Assembly: GCF_003589595.1 (NCBI RefSeq)
Contig: NW_020653200.1
Span: forward strand, 7,959,526 to 8,023,525
Reading direction: 5' to 3'
DNA length: 64,000 nucleotides
DNA from: Hyposmocoma kahamanoa
Taxonomy: Eukaryota > Arthropoda > Insecta > Lepidoptera > Cosmopterigidae
Shown: one piece after another, positions 45,101 to 56,879 of the stretch
Position numbering within the stretch: position 1 is the stretch's first letter
Layout: each line of letters starts with the position of its first letter
Notes under the pieces: generated by a model
Told to the model about the DNA's origin: nothing
Databases searched by the model: none
Seen by the model: the letters and a program-made list of their open reading frames with translations, nothing else
Program-made: the position numbers and the translations under genes

Positions 45101-46238
45101 CGAGGGGCATACTGAAAGTTCCTGGAACTGGCCACTTGTGAAAGAAACTAGCAAAAAAGCAAATACGAATTTTGAAAAAGGAACTCTCTGTGAGTAGGTT
45201 TTCTCGTAGTGGCGTCGTTTTGAAAACTGTGAGTCGCTATTGTAATGAATTACAGTCGTGAACATTTTCGGTCCATGATTTTCTATCATTTACGATGTGA
45301 CATCAAGAGGTTGTCAGAGGTTTCAGTTGGCATTTGGTGATAAGCCCCATATCGTAGCTCTGTCTATTGTGGTTCAGTCAATTTAGACGTGGACGTGATA
45401 ATCTCCATGACGATGTACGTGAAGGTCGGCCGGCGACTGCGGTTACCGAATTAACATTGATACCGTACGACAACTGATTGAAACTGACAAAAAAATTACT
45501 TGTCAATAAATTCGTACTGTATTAGGCATTGGAATGAGCCAGGTGCAAGAGATATTGTATGTGCATCTGAAGGTTCGGAAACTTTACACTCGATGGATAC
45601 CGCATGATTTAACGCAGTACCAGAAACGACTGTGTGTGGTGTGGTGCCGTAAAATGATAAAAGAGTTTAATGGAGGACAATTATTGGCTGTATATAACAT
45701 CGTGACATGTGACGAAACCTGGGTGTACTGCTTTAAACCGAAAAAAAATCCAGTCCGCAGAATGGGTCTTTCCTTTTGAAGATTCGCCGACGAAAGTTAA
45801 AAAAAGTCGGAGCACGGAGAATGATTGCTCTTTCTTCAGAAAATCAGGACATTTCACTAACATAGCGCTTGAAGACCAAAGGGTAGTGACTGCTGATTGG
45901 TGTGTGAATATCTGCTTACCCAGAGTGTTAGAAAAAGTTCGCGAAAAGCGTCCCCGAAGCAAAATCGTTCTTCACTTCTTCTTCTTTTTATTTCCAAAAT
46001 TGAGAGATAAACTTGGAGGTTTTCGATTTACAAACCCGGAAGCGGCGGTGAATGCGTTTCGCGAAGCCATTGAAGAGGTCCCCACGGAAGACTGGTCGCA
46101 CTGCCTTTCACAATGGTTCCAACGAATGCAAAATTGTGCGAATAGCAAGGCAATATACTTTGAAAAACAATAAATCTATTATAAATATAATATCTGGCCT
46201 TACTTCCGAGTATCCAGAAACTTTAAGTATGGCCTAAT
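45101..46238 (+). mobile_element. Mariner-like element inserted in the MITE
   Basis: Inverted ends 'cgaggggcatactgaaagtt' and, reversed, 'attaggccatacttaaagtt', each flanked by TA (45,099-45,100 and 46,239-46,240). Length 1,138 bp, slightly shorter than an intact mariner because of an internal deletion in the transposase. It belongs to a different mariner lineage from the copy at 4.0-4.9 kb, as the ends do not match. Confidence 0.85.
45245..46172 (+). pseudogene. Mariner transposase pseudogene
   Basis: Starts MNYSREHFRSMIFYHLRCDI, the usual N-terminal helix-turn-helix region. The first catalytic Asp is in CDETWVYC (about 45,709-45,732). A shift of frame follows, then QSAEWVFPFEDSPTKVKKSR and SFFRKSGHFTNIALEDQR. 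Between KIVLHFF and FLFPKLRDKL the segment holding the second and third catalytic Asp residues is deleted. The C-terminus WSHCLSQWFQRMQNC survives. Early stops and frameshifts occur as well, so it cannot be active. In working mariners these three Asp residues form the DD34D centre. Confidence 0.85.
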
Positions 46239-46262
46239 TATAAGCGTCCATTTTGAAGTCCC

Positions 46263-46925
46263 TTATTATTTGAAGAAATAAAATGTAGTAAATAGTTAAG
46301 TACTTAGTAAGTCTTATTTCCAAATTACAAAACGCGACATGTTTGATTTCAAAAAGCTATTAGAATAACTCATTTTTATATAATAAGTATGCCTTTCTAA
46401 CACTACGAGAATTAAAAATTCTTATTACACATAATCAAATCTAATGTTACGTTTGGAAATTCCAAGTCTAGATTAACTGATATAGGTCTTATGTAGGGTA
46501 CGTCAGATTGATACAAAAAATTATGAAGTAAATCTATACCTCAACAACAACAGAGATTTAAAATAAAAACATACAAGAAGTTTTCAAAAAAACATAGCGT
46601 ATAATTATTTTAATATACACCAACACTGATATGAAAACGTTGCATTCTGTTACATTGATTATTTCAATTAAGACAACATTAACAGTACATTCAAATAAAA
46701 ATTTAAGTGTAAAAATTCTTTGTAGATTAAGTAAGTAATTATATTTAGAATGCAATCCATACAAACGGTACATGTACAAATAGAGATTCCAAAATCAATC
46801 GATGGAACGTCTTTATTTTACGACATTTTCTGTTGGCATTGAGAATACGTCGTAATAAATATGTACCAAGTCGATGTTAAAAAATGTTAATTTAATCGCC
46901 ACTGTAACACAATAACTTTAGCAAC
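46263..46925. other. AT-rich stretch without recognised features
   Basis: Nothing supportable was seen. Confidence 0.4.
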
Positions 46926-47141
46926 ATTTGTAACAATTGTTCCGAAGTTTACCTCTAGTTGGCATTGCCATGAAAACATGACTTCTTTATCGCGATGTTA
47001 AGATTTTCCCTAATGTAATAACAATGGCTAGTGTTTTGTAACAATAGTTCCGATGTTTACCGCTAGAAGGCATTGGCATAAGAAACGCAATTTCTGAATG
47101 GCGATGTAAGATTTTCCCTAATGTAATGAACTGTTACTAGT
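46926..47141 (+). repeat. Two-copy tandem repeat with 108-bp period
   Basis: 'ttgtaacaattgttccgaag' (46,929) recurs as 'ttgtaacaatagttccgatg' (47,037), and 'agattttccctaatgtaat' ends both units. The copies differ at many positions, so the duplication is old. Confidence 0.8.
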
Positions 47142-47164
47142 ATTTTGTATGAAAGAGATCTATT

Positions 47165-47580
47165 CTTCTACTTGTCCATAGTTATCTGTGATCTATTCAA
47201 CGATTGCATTTCTACGGTTATCCTCATTACTAAGGAAGCGTCTCAAACTCGCGCTCATCTTTCGGGACAAGTTAAGAGAACACCTCTGAGTTAGTGTCTT
47301 TTTGTAATATTCGCACCCACCGGGACGACCACCCACTCTTGTCGCAGACTCTGCGCCGCGCTTGCAACCAACGGGACGTATCCCTTTTATTGGACACAAT
47401 TGTATTGTAAGCTTCTGTACAATAAATCAAGTTATCTTCACCGAATTCCGCCGTTTAATTCCTGGACGTAGTAATGGGGCACCAGCAAACCTGTACCCAC
47501 CGGCCACTCCCCGTCTTACTACACCACTTATTTGCTTACGTATAACGTTACTATTACATAATCTCTCATTGTTTTTATTC
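47165..47580. other. GC-richer block, possible degraded LTR
   Basis: More GC-rich than its surroundings, with 'cttctgtacaataaatcaag' (polyadenylation-like signal) and '..gtagtaatggggcaccagc', a layout that could be the end of a retroviral-type LTR followed by a primer-binding site. No gag/pol sequence accompanies it and no second LTR was found. Unproven. Confidence 0.2.
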
Positions 47581-47959
47581 CGCTAAATGAGTGCGTGTAT
47601 AGTTTACTACAATGCAATTTCTATGATCACTAACTTGTTATTCCATTATAGGTATTAGTAACAATAATGCATATATATGGCTGTACCTAATATTATTAAA
47701 TTGTAAGTATTTAACCACAAAGTTGACACGAAGTAATACCTAGTCTATCAATAATCATTGTTGAATGAAGTTTCACAATTTGTAATGGACAGTTCAAAAT
47801 AATTACTACTTCTGGGTATATGTACATGAATTTATGACTTATAAAATTGGCGGAATATTCTATAGAAGTCACCTTCCATGTTCCTAAATTAATTATATTG
47901 TAAGACAAAATTTACTAAAGTATAAAATCGTATCAATGATATAGCATAGTCCCATTACT
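47581..47959. other. AT-rich stretch without recognised features
   Basis: Nothing supportable was seen. Confidence 0.4.
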
Positions 47960-48177
47960 TAATAATATAACAACACATACACTCATAGCCCCGCACCAAG
48001 GATGCCCTGTGTAGCGGGTGTCATGGACACACACATTATAGACAACCACAAATTACATCAAAACTCACGAGAGAAATAAAAGTAGGCTTTCCAAATATTT
48101 CTCCCGGCCCGGCAATCAAACCCGGGACCTCTGCGTGGCCGTCCAGCATGGTAACCATTCGGCCACAGAGGCAGTTA
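47960..48177 (-). mobile_element. tRNA-derived SINE, family S1, second copy
   Basis: On the minus strand: 'aactgcctctgtggccgaat', 'ggttaccatgctggacggcc', 'ggtcccgggtttgattgccg', then the body 'aaatatttggaaagcctact' and 'ctctcgtgagttttgatgta', and the end 'tggtgcggggctatgagtgt'. It aligns throughout with 12,906-13,110. Confidence 0.8.
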
Positions 48178-49154
48178 ACTTATATGTATTTATACGTGAA
48201 ATAAGGAAAATTAGGGAAACTGTTTTGAAAAAACACCCAAGAAAAAACCGACTAGAAAAAATGTCTAACAAATACATATTTTTTATGACTAGGAGATGAG
48301 ATATTATCAGATTACAATTCTCTACTTAAAATCAATGGCATTTATTATTATTTAAGTATTAGAGTATAGTATCGTGAAATATTATATAATAATAATAGTC
48401 TACATTACTAGTTTAAAATTATATAAAGTTTATAAATGTTCATTAGCTATAATATTTCAGACCTCGAAAACTCTTCTTATTACAAAGTTAATAAAATATC
48501 ATAAACAGTGGAATTATTCTATAATGTTGACGACATTTAAACACCAACTAGCTTTTATTACCCTTATTGTATACGTGCTACATATCTATACTAACAATAA
48601 ATCTAACACTATAAAATGTCATAAAGCATGACGAATAAATATAAAGCATCTCTATGAGGTATGCATTTAGAATACTTTTTTTGTTTTATTTATCAATAAT
48701 CATGATGAACAAATACTAAGGCTTTTTATGAGGTATACATGTATAGTAACTTTCTTTTTATTATGTCAATAAGCATAATGAACTAGTAAAGGCTCTCATG
48801 AGGTAGTATATCAATCAGTATTTCATAGACAGTCTCTCGCGCTCGGTCATTAGCTTGCTAGACAACCTTCTTGACGGTACTCATAGCGCAAACGTGTAGC
48901 TGTATTAGAGCCTTTAAGGGTCACACAAAGCTTTATATCCATGAAATAGAAGCGAAAAAGCCGTTGTGCGTTTTGAAACGTACGACGCAGCTCGACACAA
49001 ATCTGCAACGAATCTGGCGAATCTCCGATCCCGTCCGTACGCAGATGATGACGGCTGATCAGTATTGACACACATGAGCGGTTTTTACATTTACTACATG
49101 TTTTTGAACACAACACAGAGTAGGTACTCGTTTTTGAAATATCTAATATTTACA
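48178..49154. other. Stretch without recognised genes
   Basis: The sequence at 48,830-49,070 is GC-richer with open frames on both strands but no domain signature. 'gaggtat(a/g)catgtatag' phrases near 48,655, 48,730 and 48,800 are loosely repeated. Confidence 0.35.
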
Positions 49155-49196
49155 TACTGTAGTAGACACTAGTGTAGTGTAGTGTTGTGATCTGTT

Positions 49197-49940
49197 TTGT
49201 TTTTTTTCCTGCATTTAGCGATGGGAAACTGTCTAACAATTACGAAACTGTTTGACACGAAACAGTGGACTTATGACACTGTCAAAACACTTGTCCAAAA
49301 ACATACCATGGATTTTCACCTCCAATATAAGGGCAACAACAAGATTGCAGTTTTATGCTATACCGCTGAAAGCCATGGACTGCTGAAAACTGGTCTTCAA
49401 TCAGATAATGTGCCATATCATACTTTCTCCCGCAAAGATGAGAAAAGCTTCAAGGCAGTCATCTTCGGTCTCCCAGCTTATGCCGAGGATCAAGTGAAAG
49501 AAGAACTCAATGCTATTGGATTTCAGGACGTTGTAATACGTAAGATGAAACTTTCGGAAGGCAAAAAATCTTTTAGTCCACCGTTTATTGTGCAACTTCC
49601 TCCAAATACTGATATGAAAAGTTTCCGGCAAATAAAGTACCTATGTAACTGCGTCGTACAAGTCGCCAGATGTCAGCCAAATAACATTTACGGCACTCAG
49701 TGCTTTAGATGCCAGAGATTTGGGCACGCGTCGAAAAATTGCAATCTACAGCCACGCTGCGTTAAATGTACAGAACACAATCTCACTTGCGACTGACCCA
49801 AGAGGATCGCAATGAACCAACTCGCTGCTTTAACTGCAACGAAAACCACCCAGCAAACCGGCAGTGCAGAGAAAGGCATAAATATCTAGCTCTCATGAGA
49901 GATAGGCAAGACCAAGCTACCTACAAAAAGGATTGCTAAG
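49197..49940 (+). pseudogene. Jockey-type LINE ORF1 (gag-like, CCHC zinc knuckles), broken
   Basis: The 199-codon frame contains the KSFKAVIFGLP motif typical of gag-like ORF1 proteins of Jockey-related LINEs. A first CCHC knuckle follows (CFRCQRFGHASKNC), then the start of a second (CVKCTEHNLTC). After the stop at 49,796 the next frame continues the knuckle region (CFNCNENHPANRQC, about 49,828-49,870), so a frameshift has split the original ORF. The likely initiating ATG is the one at 49,221 in MGNCLTITK or the upstream one at 49,197. The protein would bind LINE RNA. Confidence 0.75.
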
Positions 49941-50135
49941 AAAATTGATGGTCGCACCTGGAGCTCCGTTGTAGTTAATGCTGCGACTAAGATAGCAAAT
50001 TCTATTTCATAAAACCCCCACAGGATGACGCAACTTCAGATATGTTATCGATTCTAATGACTATTAGGTCCATCAAAAGCCAATTTGTAGCTTGCAGAAA
50101 CATGATGGACAAAGTAATATTAATACTTACGCACC

Positions 50136-52280
50136 TTGGTAAATATGTCTAACGTAGGCAAAATATGCGTCTTATACTGGAATGCTGATGGTATTCGAAC
50201 AAAAATAGATGAACTTCTATACTTAGTCAATGAACGCTCTGTAGATATAATAGCCGTGAATGAGACGAGAATTACGTCTAAGATTACCTTACTTACACCC
50301 GGTTTCAAATGTTACCGCCAGGATAAGTTGGCTAACGTTCGCAGCCAAGGAGTAGCAATCCTTATTAGGTCCCACCTCTCACATACACCTGTGACCCTAC
50401 CTATTATGAATAGCTTGGAGTGTGTTGTTGGAGTGAGTTGTGTTGTCTAACAATAATTTCCACGTACCAATCGCCTAACCTACCGCTTCTGATTTGTGAC
50501 CTAAACAAAATGAAATATGAGCGCAAATATGTTAATTATGGGAGATTAAAACAGTAAACACCCTTATTGGCATTGTTTTAACTCCAACGTACATGGTGAA
50601 GTTCTTTTTGATCACATGATTGACAGGGAGTACGATATCGTTGCGCCGCGTAATCCTACATTGGTGCACTATGACGCCTGTCATGAAGCATCGATTCCTG
50701 ATCTGTTTATTGTCAAGGGTATTGATACTCTATCTGAACCGCGTACTTTGACACGTTTCTTGTCAAATCACTTTCCCGTTGTTCTTGACATTGGTGGTGC
50801 TTACGTAAGTAAAACCACTGAAACTCTTGACTATGGTAACGCTGATTGGAAAAACTTCAGAATCCTACTCGATCGGAAACTTGTCTTGACCACCTCTACA
50901 TTACGTACTGTAGCGGACATTGATGCTGCCATTGTTTTTATAACAGAATCTATAATTGACGCACGTGATCTAACAATACCAAAAATATCACACGGCACGG
51001 AAGCATTTCCGAGTAATATGAAGTTTACTGGAGACTGGGTCTCGGATCCTGAAACTGAAGCAGCTGTTAAAAACTCCATTGAATATCTAGATAATTGTAA
51101 CACATCTGGTTTTTGGGAACTTGTTACACCTCATGAAATAATTAAACTACTCAAAAGACTCAAACCCCGTAAAGCACCAGGTTTTGATGGATTCCATAAT
51201 ATGTTACTTAAAAACACTACCCAAAAATATGTAATCTGGCTTACTAAAATATTCAATGGTTGTCTCAAGCTTGGTTATTTCCCTACTGCCTTTAAGCATT
51301 CTAAAGTTATACCTATCAAAAAACCTGGAAAAAACGATAATCATGCTCATAGCTATAGACCAATAAGTCTTTTGCCTGGTCTGGGCAAACTCTGAATCCG
51401 TGATCTCGACTCGAATCTCTCGTTTTGCTGAAGGCTCACTTTTGCCTGAACAGTTTGGATTTAGGAAAATGCATTCTACAGGTCAACAATTAGCAAGAGT
51501 TTCTGAGCACATTTCTCATTCTCTTAACTTAAAAAAGTCTACTGGCATGATCCTATTAGATATTGAGAAGGCATTTGACACAGTGTGGCATGCTGGTCTC
51601 CTTCATAAGCTCGATATAACTGACATTCCATTAAGGCTTGTTAAAATGATTCAAACTTACCTCACAAATAGAACGTTGTCAATATGATTGGATGATCGAA
51701 CTTCCTGTGCCAAATATATACCAGCCGGTGTACCACAGGGCTCCATTCTTGGGCCATATTTATTCATAATGTACTTAAATGACACCCCCAAACAGTCTCA
51801 TACGCACCTGGCCATATACGCTGATGATACGGCCACATATTCATCCGCAGAGGATATAAATCTAATCATAAGTCGCCTTCAATTATCAGTTGAACTGCTA
51901 AGTGGCTACTTCTCTAAGTGGAAACAAAAATTGAACTCGAATAAAACCGAAGCAATCATGTTTTCTAGAATAAGGTCTTTACCAAAAAGATTGGTCACGA
52001 TAGACAGCTTTTCAATGCCATGGAGCAAAAGTGTCAGATAACTAGGAATCACTCTACATAATAAATTAAACTGGTCACATATCGGCAACCAATGAAGGCT
52101 ACTTGTCCATTGCGATTTTAAATCGTAAAGCAAATTTAAGCGCTCAAACAAAATTACGTATTTATTCGACTCTTATTCGACCCTGTTTAACGTATGCCGC
52201 GCCTGTTTGGAGCAGTTTAGCTGACACAAACTATAATAAACTTCAAGTTGTTCAGAACAAAGTTTTATAAGTAGCGTATA
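50136..52280 (+). pseudogene. Jockey-type LINE ORF2 (endonuclease and reverse transcriptase), broken
   Basis: Pieces in order: endonuclease start (ILYWNADGI-like VLYWNADGI, VNETRIT, 50,136-50,450), a break, the endonuclease end with FLSNHFPVV in place of SDH (50,616-), the RT start LKPRKAPGFDGFHNMLLKN and HSYRPISLLPGLGKL (stop at 51,394), QFGFRKMHSTGQQL and ILLDIEKAFDTVWH (stop at 51,685), then GVPQGSILGPYLF and the catalytic IYADDTA (51,813-51,833), ending at a stop at 52,039. A later frame has TLIRPCLTYAAPVW (about 52,170). At least four disabling changes. Confidence 0.8.
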
Positions 52281-52890
52281 ATACACCGTTCAGAACCAAC
52301 CTAAAAACTCTCCACCGTAAAATTAGAAATATAATTTTACGTTAATTAAAAATTTTGTTTTAAAAATATTTCGTAATTTTTCTCTATGCAAAAATCCAGC
52401 TCACTCTAATTCTATAGTTTCATCAATCGTCAAATCTAGGCTAAATACGCTTTCGTACTCTGAAACTTATAATAGATACAAGTTGCTCCATCACTGTTTC
52501 TTGAACAGCTAACCAAACCTGTTTACCGGCTGGTCGATCGAACTATGAGTTGGTCGACAAATACTTAGACGTACCAAATTTTGTGCGAATCTCACATTCT
52601 CGCCTTTTTTTAAATATTGTTGTCTTTTTGTTTATTCCTTAAATCCGTCTTTATTGTAATGTATAGCTCTTTCAAAGCTGTACAAAACTGTTTTACAATG
52701 GCAAATATATCTCTTTCCTTGTAGTACTATTATCATGCCTGGTTAAACGACAAAATATGTTAAGTCAAATGTTTGTAAAAGCGTTATAGCCTAGTAAACG
52801 CAGCGAATTTTATTCTAATTTTAATTTAATTATAATTGTAAACATTGTTTATGATAAAAATAAAGACTTTTTAGTTAAAAAAACAAAATT

Positions 52891-53922
52891 CAGTATCGAC
52901 ACCGGGACGGCTGTGTCGATGGTGAATTGGCTTACTGCTACAAATAAGGCAAAGCATGATTACCTCATACCGATTCCGCGTTGATAAATGTATTGTAATG
53001 ACTCCTTATAGGTGAGCTATTTAACCAAGCTCTAATCGGCCCCGTTTTTAGTAATAATATTTTAATATTTTGACTTCCCCACGCCACTGGGACAAATTAT
53101 CGAAATTCTGCTTGTACTTTTTGCTTATTGGCTTTTTGCCCTTTTTCAGATTTTATGCCTTTCGGAGTTTTTCCAGTGACGTTTTGAATTAGAAGAACTT
53201 ACTGTATATTGTTTTTCATTAAAATTTGGAATGGAAGATTGCTGCATGTTCATATTAAATTAATTATGAGGTGTACAAATATTGCTCTCGCTCTCTATAA
53301 CATCGAACAAAATTTGTAGTTCTAATATTAAATTAGTAATAGCATTTGATTGTGACTTAGTATGAATGTGCTGGGGTTATAAAACAGATACACCTAAATT
53401 TGTGGAAGTTGATGCATTTTCTTTTGCAGCTTTCGAGAGCTCTCCCTACGTAGTTCTATATTATTCCATGGATGGCGCCTCAAAATGGTTTGTGGAATTT
53501 AAATGGTAGATTGTACGCATGATATACAAATCAAAAACAACTGCATTGGGTTTCTTTACTCGTATGTAAGAATTCTATTGAAGAAAGTTTTTAGAATAAG
53601 TTATTTTGATAATAATTTTCACCTATACTTATCTAAAACCTTCTACATCTATGTATTTGCTATATATTTGTATCGTTTATAGGAATCATCTTTAGGAAGC
53701 TGTACGAGAACTACTCCGTGAGACGGAGTAGTTTCACCACACAGCCTCTTTATATTAGTTAGCATCTTTCCTTGTTTTGATGGAAAAGACGGCAAGCACA
53801 TGTTCTTATATAGTTTATTTCCAAGATATCCCGCGCGAAACAAAAGACCTATTCTAAAACATAGACGCTTACACTGTCGTGTACAATTATGTAGTTTGGC
53901 TGTAAGTTAGATTTCAATTTCT
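52891..53922. other. AT-rich stretch; small hairpin at 53,709-53,733
   Basis: 'aactactccgt' and its reverse complement are separated by three bases at 53,709-53,733. Nothing else supportable. Confidence 0.35.
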
Positions 53923-54241
53923 GTAGGGCTACCACGACAGCGCGCGACTAGCGCGAGAGCGACATAAAGCACGAGATGTCTTTGCGAGAACAGTAGGGCT
54001 AACACGATAGGGCGCAACTAGCGCGAGAGCGACATAAAGCGCGAGATGTCTTTGCGAGAACAGTAGGGCTAACACGATAGAGCGCGACTTGGACGAGAAC
54101 AATTTAAAGGGCGAGGTACTGCTATTCTCGCTGAAAGTCTCTCTCGCTTTATGTCGCACTCGTACAAGTCGTGCTCTATCGTGCTAGCCCTACAGCAGTA
54201 TCTCGCGCTTTATGTCGCTCTCGCGCAATCTCTAGCCCAAC
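53923..54241. repeat. GC-rich 70-bp tandem repeat followed by inverted copies
   Basis: Units start with 'tagggcta' at 53,924, 53,994 and 54,064 (period 70) and contain 'gcgcgagagcgacataaagc' and 'gagatgtctttgcgagaaca'. From about 54,130 the same words appear reversed ('gctttatgtcgc', 'tctatcgtgctagcccta', 'gctttatgtcgctctcgcgc'), ending 'ctagccc'. The block can fold back on itself. It resembles a non-autonomous transposon with repetitive ends. The minus-strand frame at 53,929-54,159 is an artefact of the repeat. Confidence 0.75.
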
Positions 54242-56190
54242 AGGATGGACAAGGGCTTTTCGTCACATTCCAAATTTATTTTTATGTATTTGATTTTTAA
54301 TATTATGTTTGACATGGTTTTGTACGCGGTCTCGCTCATTTCATTAAATATATAGGCATCAGCTGGCTATAATGTAGTGCACAGTCAAGTATTACTCATG
54401 AAAATGTCGTACTTAGAACACATCACAGTATCGGAGATTTGATTTCCTAGAATCTAGAAATATCGAATGTAATCGGTGTCTGCCGTCTATCTTTTGTGGT
54501 GTAGTTTCGGTGTACCTTCATCTCGTACTGCAATCTTAAGAGCCGACACTATCTTAGCTCAAATTCAAATTTATCCCGCACTAATACGGTTCATTTTGCA
54601 CAATTCGTACGGCAGGAACACTGGCTTTATTTCAGGATTTATTTTTTTACAAAACGAAAATAAAGCCATTTGAAAAATGTATATCGTATAGTTATACGTG
54701 TTCTATTCAGTTCACTTGATATAAAAAAAAAATCATTGCTATATGCAAAGTATCTATTGAATACAGCGGTTTCCTTGTAAAATTGTAAGGTAAGTTTCGG
54801 TCATTCACACCTTCGTTGCTCTCAGCCTAATTTTGTTTGTGTTTTGTTTCTATCGAAAAAATTTTTAGGAATCTTGTTTTCACTGAATCAGTGTATATCC
54901 CTAATTTTACTATATATTTTTTCGAGTGATTGATTCAACCCTTTCACTGTTATGCGGAATCAGCCAAAGCCATTTGATGTGGTATAGACTCTTAAGTGTA
55001 AATTAGTTAAATGCTATAATTTCAACAATGCATCATCTATAAATAATAAATATTTTTTCATTACTAGCGTTCTAGTGATTACATTATGTCTATTTAATAG
55101 TAATCAATTTTACAAATATGTTGTACTAAATTGTTACTATTAACTCACACAGTTTGCACATCGTTTAACAATTACGGTACGAAAAATATCTACAAGTATT
55201 ATATTTAAAATGTTAATATATATAATTCATCTTTTTATTGCTTGTTAAATTCAATTCTGAATATTATTGTAACTATGTATTAAGTTATTGTATGTGTCAT
55301 TTAATTAAATAAGATTATATTAATTTGGTATAATTTGCAGTAGATTGGTAGTCAATTGTGCAATATTTTATAGGGATTCATTTAAAAAGAAAATTAATAA
55401 AGAATTTGAGAAGCGTATACCGTATTAAGTATAATTCGAATTTAGAAATTCTTTCATTACGCAAGCAATGCTTTAACTATACCATTTGCCATAATATTAG
55501 ATTGAAATTAACTTCACACATCACATATACAATAGTTTTTTTGGGTTACTTATTGTACGTAAACAAGTTACCAAAAAAAAAACTATTTTATGTGAAGTAT
55601 GAATTATTAAATCATAGTAATTTAATAAAAGCAATTCATTTTACACTTACACAATTAGTATGATCAAATGGAATTATATAAAAGATTAACACGAAGATAT
55701 TTATAACTACTTTTCGCTCAAATCAAGAACTTAACGTGTTAACAAATCCGATTTACAATTTCTACCTGTGTTCAATTGAGTGTGGGTTAAATCAGTACTA
55801 AATTAATTAATATTACAAAAACTTCCTACTCGATTTGTGAAAAATATTATATAAAAGTCGCCTAAATTTAGTATGTATGCAGGTTAGATTCTTTAGTCTT
55901 TGCTACTGTTCCTTTAACGATATCTAGCGTAGACTACTTAAGAAGATTTTTATTAAATACAAAGGACTACGAAACGTGATTATCCGAAATGCGATTTATT
56001 AAAATATTACGAAATTACACCTTAAATCTACTATGTCATAGGTTTTGGGACATTTTTTAATAACTACACGAATCGGCATTAATATTAAATATAATGTATC
56101 AACTTGACTGCTCCAGTTGTTTTATAAAATTAATTGCACCGTTGAATATTTCAGCTATTTCTAATTTAGTATAGAAGTCAAAAAGGGAGT
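54242..56190. other. AT-rich stretch without recognised features
   Basis: The 101-codon frame at 55,358-55,663 is AT-driven and shows no domain. Nothing else supportable. Confidence 0.4.
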
Positions 56191-56194
56191 AAAT

Positions 56195-56415
56195 ATGGAT
56201 TGGATTTTTTTTCGGATCTTAAATCGCGCGTATTTGTTTTATTGAAACAAGTCAACATTTTGAGCCTTTTGCAGGACTTATGCGGTTGGTAGATATGATA
56301 GAGATATCAACACGTTATGTCTAATATTAATGCAATTAAATGTATATACGCGATTAAGATCATAAAAAATCTAACTAGCATTTCTAATTTGTAACAATCG
56401 CGAAAACGTAAGAAC
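56195..56415. repeat. Penelope-like terminal repeats, facing each other
   Basis: 'tcggatcttaaatcgcgcgt' and 'ttttgcaggacttatgcggt' form one side, 'tatgtctaatattaatgcaa' lies in the middle, and 'tttgtaacaatcgcgaaaac' is the reversed outer end. No coding part. Confidence 0.6.
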
Positions 56416-56633
56416 TCCAAATACAAATGTATTCTGTTGATAATAAATGACGACTTAGCAGTATGCACACGAGTGTATGTTTTATATCAAGTATTAAATT
56501 TCAACCTAGTTTTCAGCCTCGCCAAAAGGGTGCCGGATAATTTCATAGACATGTAGAGGTTTATTTTTATAATTACATCGTTTAAATAAAACGAGTAATT
56601 CGATGGTGTCTATTATGATATTCTGTTTTTTTA

Positions 56634-56876
56634 GAGCGGTTACACACGGCGACTTATAGCAGCGATACAAACGCACGTTTAGTAATGTGCAACTTGCGAT
56701 CTATAGGCGGTTGCATCGATGCCAACACGCGACTGCACTGATGTTGTCGCTTACGTTAAAAATGTGTATCGCGTTTGTATCGCTGCTTAAATCGCGTGCA
56801 TGTGTAAAGGTACCTAGACGATTAGAGATTGCATCGCTGCAGACGCGTTGCTAAAAGTCGACGTGTGAAACTGCTC
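56634..56876. mobile_element. PIF/Harbinger-like MITE with TTA target duplication
   Basis: Ends 'gagcggttacacacggcgac' and, reversed, 'gagcagtttcacacgtcgac' are flanked by TTA on both sides (56,631-56,633 and 56,877-56,879). An inner inverted pair, 'gcagcgatacaaacgc' (about 56,659) and 'gcgtttgtatcgctgc' (about 56,770), adds to its folding potential. 243 bp, non-coding. Confidence 0.85.
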
Positions 56877-56879
56877 TTA

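Larger units (their letters stand above)
44907..46262. mobile_element. MITE split by a mariner insertion
   Basis: The left end 'gggcgccttcaaattagacg' (44,907) and following 'gaagcacagcagtggtgcgg' have their inverted partner on the right only if the mariner at 45,101-46,238 is removed. The right repeat then reads across the junction: 'ccgctactgcagcacttc', TA, and then 'agcgtccattttgaagtccc' ending at 46,262. The original MITE was about 216 bp. Flanks CTA/TTA are compatible with a degraded TWA duplication (PIF/Harbinger-like), which is not certain. Confidence 0.7.
49155..52890 (+). mobile_element. Degenerate Jockey-clade LINE
   Basis: Contains a zinc-knuckle ORF1 (from about 49,220), an endonuclease/reverse transcriptase ORF2 (about 50,136-52,280) and a 3' end with an AATAAA-like signal at 52,858 and an A-rich tail at about 52,880. 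Multiple stops and frameshifts plus a shortened region between endonuclease and polymerase make it dead, though nearly full length. Distinct from the LINE at 24 kb: ORF1 has CCHC knuckles and not a PHD finger. Confidence 0.8.

Noticed and set aside
55358..55663. 101-codon plus-strand frame
   Set aside because: No domain, codon use follows AT content, no splice or promoter support.
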